A stretch of DNA of 64,000 nt. Source: Merdimonas faecis (lineage in GTDB: Bacteria; Bacillota; Clostridia; Lachnospirales; Lachnospiraceae). The position numbers were made by a program, and so were the translations under genes. A model generated the notes under the pieces. The model did not search any database and was not told where the DNA came from. It was given only the letters and a program-made list of their open reading frames with translations. Every line of letters begins with the position of its first letter. Position 1 is the first letter of the stretch. The stretch spans positions 101,293-165,292 of the forward strand of contig NZ_MIEH01000006.1 in NCBI RefSeq assembly GCF_001754075.1, in the 5' to 3' direction. Positions 53,944-62,789 of the stretch are shown here, in pieces.

Positions 53944-54876
53944 GTGCCGCCGGAAACGGAGGTCACATTGCTGCCAAATGAAACCCGCCGGAATCATGAT
54001 CTCGCCCACCTGGAGGATCTTGCCTTAAAGTCCGCCGCCGACTACTTCGGCGCCGAACTCCTCCACTGGCTTGGGATTCCCGGAAAGATGATCCGTTCCT
54101 CTCCCACCGAGATCGTGGAACTGGAAACCAGACACATGTACGAGGATTTTCTCTTTGAGCTGGAAGACGGCACCTGGTGTCACTTTGAATTCGAAAGCAA
54201 CGCCATCACTCCGGAAGACTTAAAGCGCTTCCGGGAATACGAGGCGACCACCGCCAGACGGGTAAACGCCCCGGTCATCACTTATGTGATATGCTCCTCA
54301 AAAGCCAGCCGTCTGCTGGATCATATCACGGAAGGAATCAACACCTATCGAGTGAAGGTAATCCGGCTGAAAGACCACGACCAGAAAAAGCTGCTTGATT
54401 CCCTAAAAGAAAAAGCATCCTCGGGACTAGACCGGACAGATATCATTCCGCTTCTTCTGTCTCCGCTTATGGCAGAGTCAGACAATCGAAAGACATGTAT
54501 TCTGCAGGGAATCCGCATACTAAAGATAACAGAAGAGAAACATATTTTCTCTCAGAATGAAATACGAAAGATGGAAGCCATTCTATACGCTTTCGCACTT
54601 AAATTTTTTAGAGGCATGAATTTAGCCACAATAAAGGAGGAGATTGCCATGACAGAACTTGGACAAATGATCTGGGACGATGCTCTCGCAGAGGGCCAGG
54701 CACAGGGACTTGCCAAAGGACTTGCACAGGGCCAGGCGCAGGGACAACAGCAGGCTTCGGAACGCTACAGTAAATTAATCCTGATTCTGGATAAGGAAAA
54801 GAAAAATGACCTGATCATCAAAGTTGCCTCTGATCCGGATTTTCGCGAAGAACTATACCGCAAATATGGCATTTGA
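53944..54876 (+). CDS. Rpn/PD-(D/E)XK nuclease family protein
   Basis: A 310-aa protein of the Rpn family (recombination-promoting nuclease/putative transposase). FLFELEDGTWCHFEFESN near residue 80 is the PD-(D/E)XK core, followed by DLKRFREYEATTARR. The C-terminus has a Gln/Gly/Ala-rich repeat, EGQAQGLAKGLAQGQAQGQQQ. GTG at 53944 has GGAG 8 bases upstream; the upstream ATG at 53917 overlaps a TATGAT -10 box (53916-53921) and is less likely. Most of its 3' half is repeated directly downstream. Confidence 0.75.
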   Translation: MPPETEVTLLPNETRRNHDLAHLEDLALKSAADYFGAELLHWLGIPGKMIRSSPTEIVELETRHMYEDFLFELEDGTWCHFEFESNAITPEDLKRFREYEATTARRVNAPVITYVICSSKASRLLDHITEGINTYRVKVIRLKDHDQKKLLDSLKEKASSGLDRTDIIPLLLSPLMAESDNRKTCILQGIRILKITEEKHIFSQNEIRKMEAILYAFALKFFRGMNLATIKEEIAMTELGQMIWDDALAEGQAQGLAKGLAQGQAQGQQQASERYSKLILILDKEKKNDLIIKVASDPDFREELYRKYGI

Positions 54877-54919
54877 TTTTGGCCGAGAAAAAGGCGCAGC
54901 CTCTTCATATGCTGCGCCT
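54507..54919 (+). repeat. Tandem duplication, unit 1 (Rpn 3' half plus hairpin)
   Basis: From GGGAATCCGC at 54507 to GCGCCT at 54919 the sequence recurs nearly unchanged at 54959-55383. Differences are a few substitutions and 12 extra bases in unit 2 within the Gln/Gly repeat. Both units include the hairpin AGGCGCAGC/GCTGCGCCT, which here is not followed by Ts. Confidence 0.9.
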
Positions 54920-54946
54920 GTCATTTGGCGAAAGAAACCGAAAAGA

Positions 54947-55340
54947 CTGCATCTTACAGGGAATCCGCATACTAAAGATAACAGAAGAGAAACATATTTT
55001 CTCTCAGAATGAAATACGAAAGATGGAAGCCATTCTATATGCTTTCGCACTTAAATTTTTTAGAGGCATGAATTTAGCCACAATAAAGGAGGAGATTGCC
55101 ATGACAGAACTTGGACAAATGATCTGGGACGATGCTCTCGCACAGGGCCTCGCAGAGGGCCAGGCGCAGGGACTTGCCAAGGGACTTGCACAGGGGCAGG
55201 CCCAGGGACAACAGCAGGCTTCGGAGCGCTACAGTAAATTAATTCTGATTCTGGATAAGGAAAAGAAAAATGACCTGATCATCAAAGTTGCCTCTGATCC
55301 GGATTTTCGCGAAGAACTATACCGCAAATATGGCATTTGA
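54947..55340 (+). pseudogene. Duplicated 3' fragment of the Rpn gene
   Basis: About 130 codons equivalent to the C-terminal half of the upstream Rpn protein (CILQGIRILKITEE to EELYRKYGI), including the Gln/Gly repeat with four extra residues. The nuclease core is missing. The frame is open from 54873, but that start is a TTG inside the upstream stop region without a ribosome site. The bases just before the duplicated part (RLSFGERNRKD) differ from unit 1, suggesting recombination with another Rpn paralogue rather than simple slippage. Confidence 0.75.
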
Positions 55341-55383
55341 TTTTGGCCGAGAAAAAGGCGCAGCCTCTTCATGTGCTGCGCCT
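54959..55383 (+). repeat. Tandem duplication, unit 2
   Basis: Second unit of the duplication described at 54507-54919, offset 452 bases at its start and 464 at its end because of the 12-base insertion. Confidence 0.9.
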
Positions 55384-55390
55384 TTTCCTG
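55353..55390 (+). terminator. Terminator at the end of the Rpn duplication
   Basis: AAAAGGCGCAGC pairs with GCTGCGCCTTTT around a 10-base loop. With Ts on both sides it could also end the leftward nucleotidyltransferase-like gene. Confidence 0.8.
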
Positions 55391-55399
55391 ATTTTTCTT

Positions 55400-56647
55400 C
55401 TATATGATCTTATACTTTTTCAGCAAATCCACTCTCCGGCTCCCGATCTCAATGCTTGCTTTTGCGTAATTCCCTTTGCTCTGCCTTGTTTCCTTCAGGT
55501 ATTTCCCAATCCTTGACAGATAGGCCACCGGCAGAAGAAACCTGTGCTTTTTCAGATAGCTGTAGTTTCTTTCCATATATCTCCGGTCCGGGAAAAGAGA
55601 CTGCAGGACAGACGCTTTGGCCTTCTTTCCTCTTTTGCTCTCGCTGACCGCCTGTAATGTGATATTGCTGCTGTGCTTTCTGCTCATGCTGGAATCTCCG
55701 AACACGCCTCCCTCCAGGATATCCTCCAGAAGCTCCGTCCCGTCTGTCTTCAGCTGGCTCCAGCTGTCGGGATAACCGGCCTTTCCCGGATCAAACTCCA
55801 TGTATTTTTCTCCGATATCAAAAAGGGCGGCGGCAAATACATCCGCATGGATGCTCCTGCATTTTTCCAGCACCGCTTCCCAGTCTATCTCTTTTCCATA
55901 TACACCCGCATAAATGACGATATCACATACCTGACGGATCCCGAATCCGCTGTGAAGGAAATGTTTGAATGCATGCAGGATAAGATACAGTAGGTGATCC
56001 GTGTGGCAAAGTGTATAGACCGGGATTCCCTGTATCTCTTTCTGGATCTTCCGCACAAAGGCGTCTTTGAAAAAGTCATTAAGGCTTCCATAGGCATCCG
56101 ACTCTGAGGAAAACAGCTCTTTATGAAGCTCAATATGCAGCGCCCCGCCCGCCTTATAATACGGCACTTCTCCTTCTTTCTCGGGATCCTTATCCGGCTC
56201 TGCCGGAAGCATCTGGTTTTCTGCAAAAATGCGGCTGCATTCCGGAAACTGCTCCGCAGGGATCAGTATATCTTCATCTCCGGACGCCCGATAATCCGGC
56301 TCCCGGTACAGGCTCCGGCATACCAGCCCCTTCACCACCAGAGGCGTCAGTCCCGCCTCTGCCAGCTTTTGATATAGCTGCAGAAACTCTCCGGTCTTCC
56401 GGCTTTGCATCATGACCTGCCGGATCACCTGCCCTTTGACTGCCAACACAAGCCCCTCAGGGCAGGTCCGGAAAGCCGGACAGCTATAGACTGCGTCATA
56501 GACCATCGGCAGGATCTGGTGGTGCTGGCTAAGCCGGAAGAATTCTGCCCACTCTTCCGCATCCAGCCCGTCCTCCCAGACTGCCTTTCTTCCTTTCAGG
56601 AAGCAGCAGAGAGCTTCCATCATTTTCTCACTTATTCTCCCAGGCAT
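55400..56647 (-). CDS. Uncharacterised nucleotidyltransferase (NTP_transf_5-like)
   Basis: A 415-aa cytoplasmic protein of the 'uncharacterised nucleotidyltransferase' type. The central part has TPLVVKGLVCRSLYREPDYRASGDEDILIP near residue 105, the pattern for a nucleotidyltransferase G...DxD-like site, then HIELHKELFSS and LYLILHAFKHFLHSGFGIRQVCDI. Members of this family are often found beside PqqD, HprK-like kinase and radical SAM genes, so it may belong functionally to the 45-53 kb system. The substrate is unknown. Confidence 0.65.
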   Translation of the reverse strand: MPGRISEKMMEALCCFLKGRKAVWEDGLDAEEWAEFFRLSQHHQILPMVYDAVYSCPAFRTCPEGLVLAVKGQVIRQVMMQSRKTGEFLQLYQKLAEAGLTPLVVKGLVCRSLYREPDYRASGDEDILIPAEQFPECSRIFAENQMLPAEPDKDPEKEGEVPYYKAGGALHIELHKELFSSESDAYGSLNDFFKDAFVRKIQKEIQGIPVYTLCHTDHLLYLILHAFKHFLHSGFGIRQVCDIVIYAGVYGKEIDWEAVLEKCRSIHADVFAAALFDIGEKYMEFDPGKAGYPDSWSQLKTDGTELLEDILEGGVFGDSSMSRKHSSNITLQAVSESKRGKKAKASVLQSLFPDRRYMERNYSYLKKHRFLLPVAYLSRIGKYLKETRQSKGNYAKASIEIGSRRVDLLKKYKII

Positions 56648-56757
56648 CTTTTTACCTCTTATCGTCGCATAATCCTACTATCTGCTATAAGTTCTTTTAT
56701 TTCCTTTTACATGGTAAAATTTCCCAGGCCATACGTCAAGAGATAATCTCATCATTT

Positions 56758-57606
56758 TTATTGAATTGTTAAAACCGCGATCTCCGGAGGATTGTTGAAC
56801 CGGGGGAGCTTTTCATGATGCGTTCCCAGGCCGCTGGTCACAAACATCCGGATCTTATCCTTCTGATACATTCCATGGATATATTCCGGGAACCAGCCCT
56901 GATCCCCGCCGTAAAGCCCGCCCAGAAACGGAATGACCACCTGGCCGCCGTGGTTGTGTCCGCTGACCACCAGATCCACGTCCCAGACCTTGCTCGCATC
57001 TCCAAAGATGAAGCTGTCCGGGCGGTGGGCCAGCATGATCTTTAAGTTGTCCGTGTCCTGAAACTCCTGCAGGAAGGAAAGGGTATCCGACGGCGCCGCA
57101 GATGCGTCGTTATTGCCATTTAAGCCAAAAGCATAGTCATACATGCCGCCAATCCTGACCTTGTTCCCATTCACCTCTATATCCACATATGTTTTATCCA
57201 GCACGACTGCTCCTGCCGCTTCCAGTTCTCCGGTCAGCTCCGGATGTCCGTTTTCCATATAGCCAAGCTCGTGGTTCCCCAGCGCATAGTAGACCGGCGC
57301 CGTATCTTTTAACTGCCCGATCAGCTCCAGCGGAACCAACGCATCTTCCGATGCCTCGTTAAGCATATCCCCGTCCATAAGAATGAGATCCGGCTGAATC
57401 TCTTCTATTTTCTCTGCCAACCTCCAATTATCCGCTCCAAACTCATGGTCGTGAAGATCCGAGATCACCACCGCCGTGACGGCTTCTCTGCATTTCCCGG
57501 TATCTACTGAAAACTCATTCACCGCCAGATAATTATAGGATACAAAAACACTTCCGGCCACATAGACGATAAGCACAATGATGATAATAGCAATGACTTT
57601 CTTCAC
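56758..57606 (-). CDS. Membrane-anchored metallophosphoesterase
   Basis: A 282-aa calcineurin-like phosphoesterase with an N-terminal membrane helix (about residues 4-24), catalytic side probably cytoplasmic or outside. Metal ligands: VVISDLHDHEFG near residue 47, LILMDGDMLN, YYALGNHELGYM, IMLAHRPD and VVSGHNHGGQV. This is the YkuE-like arrangement, acting on phospho-lipids or UDP-sugar lipids in relatives. No operon partners. Confidence 0.88.
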   Translation of the reverse strand: MKKVIAIIIIVLIVYVAGSVFVSYNYLAVNEFSVDTGKCREAVTAVVISDLHDHEFGADNWRLAEKIEEIQPDLILMDGDMLNEASEDALVPLELIGQLKDTAPVYYALGNHELGYMENGHPELTGELEAAGAVVLDKTYVDIEVNGNKVRIGGMYDYAFGLNGNNDASAAPSDTLSFLQEFQDTDNLKIMLAHRPDSFIFGDASKVWDVDLVVSGHNHGGQVVIPFLGGLYGGDQGWFPEYIHGMYQKDKIRMFVTSGLGTHHEKLPRFNNPPEIAVLTIQ

Positions 57607-57736
57607 TTTATTTTCTCCCCATATCAGCTTCCAAAAGTTTATTTGACTATTATATACGCTTTCTCATTCTTTTATCAAGAAAAACCAGAACAATCTGGCA
57701 AATGATCAAAAGTCCGGACAGACTGCCTCTTTTCTA

Positions 57737-57780
57737 TTGACTGTTTTGCTCGCCGGTGCTTATAATGACTACATAAGTAA
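57737..57780 (+). promoter_or_regulatory. Promoter and candidate BlaI operator
   Basis: TTGACT (57737-57742), 18 bases, TATAAT (57761-57766), with GACTACATAAGTAA (57767-57780) just after the -10. The ACTACA/GTA arrangement resembles the TACTACATATGTAGTA dyads bound by BlaI/MecI, with one degenerate half. The repressor would cover the start site. Confidence 0.55.
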
Positions 57781-57796
57781 GATTAAGGAGGACATC

Positions 57797-58186
57797 ATGG
57801 AAAAATTACCGCAGATCTCAGCCGCAGAATATGAGATTATGAAGATTATCTGGGAGAGTTCTCCGATCAGCACCAACGATGTGTGTGAACGAGTTCCGGA
57901 AGACCATCAGTGGAGCAGCAAAACAGTCCACACGCTTTTATCCCGGCTGACAGCCAAGCAGGTCATTGCCTATGAACAGCGGGGGCGGATGTATTATTAC
58001 TATCCCCTGATCTCACAGGAAAGCTATCTGTGCCAGGAAAGCCACCTCTTTTTAAACCGGTTTTACAACGGTCAGGCCTCTGCGCTGCTGTCTTCTCTTT
58101 TATCCGGCTCCGAATTATCAGATGATGATCTGGAAGAAATGCACCGCCTGATCGATTCCAAACTGGGCGGAGGTGAAGTGCTTTGA
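57797..58186 (+). CDS. BlaI/MecI-family repressor
   Basis: A 129-aa winged-helix repressor: ISAAEYEIMKIIWESSPISTNDVCERV, then KTVHTLLSRLTAKQVIAYEQRGRMYYYYPLIS, the classic BlaI/MecI pattern, with a C-terminal dimerisation helix. It represses beta-lactam resistance genes until the sensor protease inactivates it. ATG at 57797 is preceded by AAGGAGG; the longer reading from 57737 would include the promoter. The next gene overlaps its stop codon. Confidence 0.9.
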   Translation: MEKLPQISAAEYEIMKIIWESSPISTNDVCERVPEDHQWSSKTVHTLLSRLTAKQVIAYEQRGRMYYYYPLISQESYLCQESHLFLNRFYNGQASALLSSLLSGSELSDDDLEEMHRLIDSKLGGGEVL

Positions 58187-59976
58187 CTTTTCCCATTCAT
58201 TTTCTTCTGTGCAATATTGTGCTCACCGGTTTTCTGGGCCTGGTGCTGCTTTTTAGAACCGTCTTCCGCAGGCATGTGACCGCAGACAGCCGACGCCGCA
58301 TCTGGTATATCTGGATGCTGGCGCTGGTCCTTCCTCTGGTGCCGGAACAGCTTTTCGATCCGGCCGGGCTTATTTATAAAATCCGGGATCTTCTTCCCTC
58401 TGCTTCTTCTGTGTCCGGTATTCCTGCGGAAACAAATGACACCGCCATTGCCTCCATGCAGCTGGGGCTGTCGGATTTTGCCTCATCACTGGACGGCAGC
58501 ACGGCTCTGCCTTTGAGCACATTTCTTGCCGCCTTCTGGGGCATCGGATGTGCGGTCACTTTCTTATGCTTTATCATCCAGATTTATAAGATCTATATGC
58601 TTAAAAATTCGGCCCGCCGTATCACCCCCGAACAGGAACCGGATCTTTATGCTCTTTATTCCTCATGCATGCGAAAGGCCGGTGTCCGTCGCCAGGTGGA
58701 TCTGTACACATCCTGCCGCATTGAAAGCCCTGCCTCCTGCGGGATTCTCCGTCCCACAATCTTCATTCCGGAGGATCTGGACATTCTGCTGTCCGCTGAT
58801 GATATCCGCTTTATTTTTCTGCATGAGCTGCAGCATCTGAAGCACAAAGATGCCATCCTCAATGGCTTAAGCTGTATCCTCCAGATCCTGTACTGGTTTC
58901 ATCCCCTGATCCGCTACAGCTTTACCGTCATGCGCCGGGACTGCGAGATTGCCTGTGACCATGCTGTAATCCGCACGGCAGGCAGGGAGCAGGCCGCAAG
59001 CTACGGACACATGCTGATCCGCTATGCCGGGAGCCTGCGGGATCATGCATTTCTCTCTCCGCTCTCCAGCCTGGGCCAAGACAAATCCGCTGCACTACGG
59101 CGGATAAAAGAGATTGCGGAGTACAGACCGGATACCAGGTCCCGGAAATGCAGGAGCATTGTCATTTTACTCCTGACAGCACTGCTTCTTTTGGCGGCAA
59201 GCCCGTTTCTGTCAGTCTATGCTTTCCCTGACAATACGTTTGATCTTTCTGATCTTTCCGCCAAACAGCTGGAGCAAATAGATCTCTCCGCCTGTTTTGC
59301 AGAAACGCAGGGCTCCTTTGTCTTATATGATGTAACGAAAGACCAGTGGCAGATATACAATGAAAAGTTGAGTACCCGCCGTGTATCCCCGGATTCTACT
59401 TTTAAAATATACAGCGGCCTTTTTGCTCTGGAAGAGGGACTTATTACGCCGGAGTCCTCCGGACGGGAATGGAACGGAACCGCATATCCCTTTGAATCCT
59501 GGAATCAGGATCAGACTCTTGCCACTGCCATGCAGAATTCTGTAAACTGGTATTTCCAGGATCTGGATCAGCAGATGGGGATTTCAGCTTTATATTCCTA
59601 CTATTGTCAGGTCTCCTTTGGGAACTGTGATCTCTCTTCCGGCACAGATCACTACTGGGCGGAGGCTTCTCTGAAAATTTCTCCGGCAGAACAGGTTCTC
59701 CTTTTATCCGGACTGCTCCAGAACAGATGGGGATTTGATGAAGAAAATATCCAGGCTGTCAAAAACGCCTTGTTTATTGCAGATACTCCTCTTGGAAAGC
59801 TTTACGGCAAAACCGGCACGGGCCTTGAAAACGGAAAAAATGTAAATGGCTGGTTCGTAGGTTTTCTGGAAAACGAAGGACATGTCCGCTGCTTTGCCAC
59901 GAATATCCGGGATACGGACGGTGCGGACGGCACTGCCGCAGCAGAGATCACCCTGGAAGTTTTAAATTCCCTATAA
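58183..59976 (+). CDS. BlaR1-type beta-lactam sensor with class D-like domain
   Basis: A 597-aa signal transducer. The N-terminal half has about four membrane helices and an M56 zinc protease (HELQHLKHKD near residue 213, CEIACDHAVI). The C-terminal half is a penicillin-binding sensor of class D lactamase type: STFK near residue 404, SVN near 452 and KTGTG near 542. Beta-lactam acylation outside activates the protease, which leads to loss of BlaI. It begins with TTG at 58183, overlapping the blaI stop, behind GGAGG. No beta-lactamase or PBP gene is adjacent, so the target is elsewhere. Confidence 0.9.
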   Translation: MTFPIHFLLCNIVLTGFLGLVLLFRTVFRRHVTADSRRRIWYIWMLALVLPLVPEQLFDPAGLIYKIRDLLPSASSVSGIPAETNDTAIASMQLGLSDFASSLDGSTALPLSTFLAAFWGIGCAVTFLCFIIQIYKIYMLKNSARRITPEQEPDLYALYSSCMRKAGVRRQVDLYTSCRIESPASCGILRPTIFIPEDLDILLSADDIRFIFLHELQHLKHKDAILNGLSCILQILYWFHPLIRYSFTVMRRDCEIACDHAVIRTAGREQAASYGHMLIRYAGSLRDHAFLSPLSSLGQDKSAALRRIKEIAEYRPDTRSRKCRSIVILLLTALLLLAASPFLSVYAFPDNTFDLSDLSAKQLEQIDLSACFAETQGSFVLYDVTKDQWQIYNEKLSTRRVSPDSTFKIYSGLFALEEGLITPESSGREWNGTAYPFESWNQDQTLATAMQNSVNWYFQDLDQQMGISALYSYYCQVSFGNCDLSSGTDHYWAEASLKISPAEQVLLLSGLLQNRWGFDEENIQAVKNALFIADTPLGKLYGKTGTGLENGKNVNGWFVGFLENEGHVRCFATNIRDTDGADGTAAAEITLEVLNSL

Positions 59977-59984
59977 AAATCAGG

Positions 59985-60037
59985 ATAAGACTCCGCCGCA
60001 TCCCTTCCACGAAATTCAGGATGCGGCGGAGTCTTAT
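59985..60037. terminator. Strong bidirectional terminator hairpin
   Basis: A perfect 19-bp stem, ATAAGACTCCGCCGCATCC and its complement, with a 15-base loop lies between the convergent blaR1 and FeoA-like genes. Confidence 0.8.
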
Positions 60038-60058
60038 TTACGTCTACCTTTTATTCTT

Positions 60059-60271
60059 CTATACCTTGATCTTTTCTGCAACTTCGTATCCAAGGACCAG
60101 TCTTATGTCCTGCACTCCTATGATCACACTGTCCCGGCACTGCTGGATCACCCTGATCGTGCTGCCCTCTTCCACATGACGGCTATGCAGGAAATCGAGC
60201 ACATCCGGCAGACCGAACATCCATTTAATGGTGTAAGACTCTCCTTGTCTCGCATTTGACAACGCCTGCAT
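60059..60271 (-). CDS. FeoA-like protein
   Basis: A 70-aa SH3-like FeoA domain: LSNARQGESYTIKWM, a central VEEGSTIRVIQQC and the ending VQDIRLVLGYEVAEKIKV. FeoA proteins regulate the FeoB iron transporter or act as domains of DtxR regulators. No feoB is present nearby, so this could be an independent small iron-related protein. AGGAGG precedes the ATG. Confidence 0.75.
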   Translation of the reverse strand: MQALSNARQGESYTIKWMFGLPDVLDFLHSRHVEEGSTIRVIQQCRDSVIIGVQDIRLVLGYEVAEKIKV

Positions 60272-60348
60272 GATATCCCTCCTTTTTCTAATTTTAGAAA
60301 ACAGATACAGGGTTAGTCAATCGCAATCTTTGTTGCATAAAACAAATC

Positions 60349-60714
60349 CTATCCAATATGCTCCGCCAGGTAAAACCCTGCGGCCACTCCCACCAGACAG
60401 AGCACCATACTCAGGACCATGTAGGCCGCCGCAGTCTTATAATGTCCCCGGTTCAAAAGGTCGTATGTCTCCAGTGAAAACGTAGAAAACGTTGTAAAAC
60501 CGCCGCATACGCCGGTTTTCAGGAAAAGCGCCAGCTGTTCATGGCCCCCGCGGCGGGCCGCCACTCCTGCAATGCAGCCGATCGCTGCCGCGCCAAGCAC
60601 GTTTGTGATCAGCGTGAGCGCAGGAAATAGTCCTTTATAAGGCAGAAGACTGATCGCATAGCGAAGCGCTGCTCCAAGCGCACCGCCGGCTCCCACATAC
60701 AAGAATCCTGCCAT
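60349..60714 (-). CDS. crcB: Fluoride channel CrcB/Fluc
   Basis: A 121-aa four-helix membrane protein that exports fluoride as a dual-topology dimer. Signatures: GAGGALGAALRYAIS at the N-terminus, ITNVLGAAAIG, and KTGVCGGFTTFSTFSLE with the central sodium and fluoride residues. Many Firmicutes carry two crcB genes forming a heterodimer; only one is here. It begins 2 bases after the dehydrogenase stop, with GGAGG inside that gene. No fluoride riboswitch is possible in such a gap. Confidence 0.92.
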   Translation of the reverse strand: MAGFLYVGAGGALGAALRYAISLLPYKGLFPALTLITNVLGAAAIGCIAGVAARRGGHEQLALFLKTGVCGGFTTFSTFSLETYDLLNRGHYKTAAAYMVLSMVLCLVGVAAGFYLAEHIG

Positions 60715-60716
60715 GC

Positions 60717-61904
60717 CTATTTCCTCCCTCTTGCCTCTTTATAAATCTGGTACATATCCTCTTGATCCAGCTTTTTGATACAGCCAATGGTACGTTTCCC
60801 GAAATGACTGCATTTCTCGGCCAGCTCCCGCATCTGTTCTTCCGTAAGTTCAATTCCCATATCCCCGATGCAGACCGGCATATCAAGAGCGCGGTAAAAA
60901 TCCTCCATCGCTTCGATCCCTTTCTGTGCCGTTTTAAGCTTTTCCGCCTCTGGCTTTACTCCCATCACATTCACCGCAAATTTCGCAAACCGCTCAGGCG
61001 CAGCGTCCATTACATAGCGCGCCCAGCTTCCCCAGACCGCTGCAAGTCCTGCTCCGTGAGCCACGTCAAACATTCCGCCCAGCTCATGTTCCAGCTGATG
61101 GCTTGCCCAGTCTCCGCCGCCGGTTCCACATCCGGTCAGGCCGTTGTGCGAAAGACTTCCGGCCCACATCACCTCTGCCCTGGCCTGATAGTTGTCCGGC
61201 TCATTCATCAGGATCTTTGCATTTTTCATCACCGTCCGAAGCAGATGCTCACTAATGCCGTCTGTCATTTCCATATTTTCGCTATGGTTGAAATAACGCT
61301 CCATCGTATGCATCATAATGTCCACACATCCGCTGGCAGTCTGATATTTCGGCAGCGTCATGGTAAGCTCCGGGTTCATCACGGCAAACCTCGCCCGGGC
61401 ATAGTTGCTGCTATATCCCCGTTTCAGCCAGCCTTCCTCTTTCGTGATCACGGATGAATCGCTCATCTCGGATCCTGCCGCCGCAATCGTCAGCACGACG
61501 CCGATCGGGAGGCAGGCTTTCGCCGTACGTCTCTTGTCATAAAAGTCCCACACATCCCCTTCATTTGCCACGCCATATCCAATCGCCTTGGCAGAGTCTA
61601 TGACGCTTCCGCCGCCCACGGCCAGAATGAAATCAACCTGCTCTTTCCGGGCAAGCCGGATACCCTCATACACGAGAGAAAGTCTGGGATTTGGCACCAC
61701 CCCTCCCAGGGAAACATAAGAAATCCCAACCGCATCAAGCGACCGGTATATCCGTTCCAGCAGGCCGCTTCTTACCACGCTCCCGCCGCCATAATGGACC
61801 AGCACTTTTTTACACCCCTGCTCCGCTGCCAGCTGTCCCGTCTGCTCTTCTGCCCCTCTGCCAAAGATGATTTTTGTCGGTGTATAATACTGAAAATTTT
61901 CCAT
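60717..61904 (-). CDS. Iron-containing alcohol dehydrogenase (butanol dehydrogenase-like)
   Basis: A 395-aa group III (iron-type) alcohol dehydrogenase, NAD(P)H-dependent, reducing aldehydes such as butyraldehyde. NAD-binding AVGGGSVIDSAKAIG near residue 95; metal-binding region with CVDIMMHTMERYF, GTGGGDWASHQLEHELGGMFDVAHGAGLA (His ligands) near residue 270. The length and the GGDWASHQLEHELGG motif match the YqhD/BdhA branch. AAGGAG precedes the ATG, 30 bases from the glycosylase stop. Confidence 0.92.
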   Translation of the reverse strand: MENFQYYTPTKIIFGRGAEEQTGQLAAEQGCKKVLVHYGGGSVVRSGLLERIYRSLDAVGISYVSLGGVVPNPRLSLVYEGIRLARKEQVDFILAVGGGSVIDSAKAIGYGVANEGDVWDFYDKRRTAKACLPIGVVLTIAAAGSEMSDSSVITKEEGWLKRGYSSNYARARFAVMNPELTMTLPKYQTASGCVDIMMHTMERYFNHSENMEMTDGISEHLLRTVMKNAKILMNEPDNYQARAEVMWAGSLSHNGLTGCGTGGGDWASHQLEHELGGMFDVAHGAGLAAVWGSWARYVMDAAPERFAKFAVNVMGVKPEAEKLKTAQKGIEAMEDFYRALDMPVCIGDMGIELTEEQMRELAEKCSHFGKRTIGCIKKLDQEDMYQIYKEARGRK

Positions 61905-61934
61905 CTGTCCTCTCCTTCCTCTTTCTGTCTCCTT

Positions 61935-62789
61935 TTACAGCAACTCTTTTTCTCTTGCTTTCAGATCATAGTAAAACATATACTGCTGCATCACTCCCGC
62001 ACATCCCTGATATCTCGTAAAAGGAAATCCTTCTGGGTAATGGAGCTCCAGTGCCTTTTTAATATGCGTATCCACAGGAAATGCATCCATCTGATGCAGG
62101 GCAAACAGGCAGATACAGTCTGCTACCTTGCCGCCGATTCCCGGAAGGCGCATAAGCTCTGCTCTGGCATCCTCATAGGCCATGCCTTTTAGCTTTTCCA
62201 GATCAAAATCTCCTTCCGCAGCCATCCTTGCCGTACCACAGATATATTTACTCCGGTATCCCAGCTTTAACTCCCGTAATTCCTCTTCCGACACGCCTGC
62301 CAGCGCCTCGGCATCTGGAAATGTATCGTAAAAGCCTCCCTCCGGAGTTTCTTTTCTCCTGCCATATTTTTCGCACAATGCCCGGATCAGTCCCTTAATA
62401 CGGGGAATATTATTCTGCTGGGAAATAATAAATGTAATGATCATCTCCCATACGTCCTGCCTCAGGATCCGAATCCCCTGTCCAAACCTGGCCGCGGCTT
62501 TCAGGTATTCATCTGCTTCGTCAATTCGCCTGGCATAATCGGCATAAGACGCAGAAAGGTCAAAATATTTTTTCCATACCTCTTCGTACTCTTCCTTTGA
62601 ACAGTGTAATATCGTTCTCCCCGTCTCTTCCGGCTGCCCCTGTTCTATGACCTCGATTTTCAGATACCTGCCGCCTGCCAGAAGTTCATATGTATTTTCC
62701 GATACCAGATCCATCCGGAAACACTGCCCGGATTCACAGACCTGGGGGATTGAAAAGTAGTTATTATCAATCGTTACCATGCTCTTCAT
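61935..62789 (-). CDS. 8-oxoguanine DNA glycosylase, OGG1-like HhH-GPD
   Basis: A 284-aa base-excision glycosylase/AP lyase. The N-terminal Ogg domain has SGQCFRM, and the HhH-GPD domain has IISQQNNIPRIKGLI and LMRLPGIGGKVADCICLFALHQMDAFPVDTHIKKAL, with the catalytic Lys (GGKVADC) and Asp (PVDTH). It would remove oxidised guanine. It overlaps the end of the Rpn-family gene by 23 bases; Met at 62780 is an alternative start. Confidence 0.9.
   Translation of the reverse strand: MKSMVTIDNNYFSIPQVCESGQCFRMDLVSENTYELLAGGRYLKIEVIEQGQPEETGRTILHCSKEEYEEVWKKYFDLSASYADYARRIDEADEYLKAAARFGQGIRILRQDVWEMIITFIISQQNNIPRIKGLIRALCEKYGRRKETPEGGFYDTFPDAEALAGVSEEELRELKLGYRSKYICGTARMAAEGDFDLEKLKGMAYEDARAELMRLPGIGGKVADCICLFALHQMDAFPVDTHIKKALELHYPEGFPFTRYQGCAGVMQQYMFYYDLKAREKELL

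Noticed and set aside
58183..59976. A stand-alone class D beta-lactamase
   Set aside because: The STFK and KTG motifs are in the C-terminal sensor of one continuous BlaR1 frame with an M56 protease domain.
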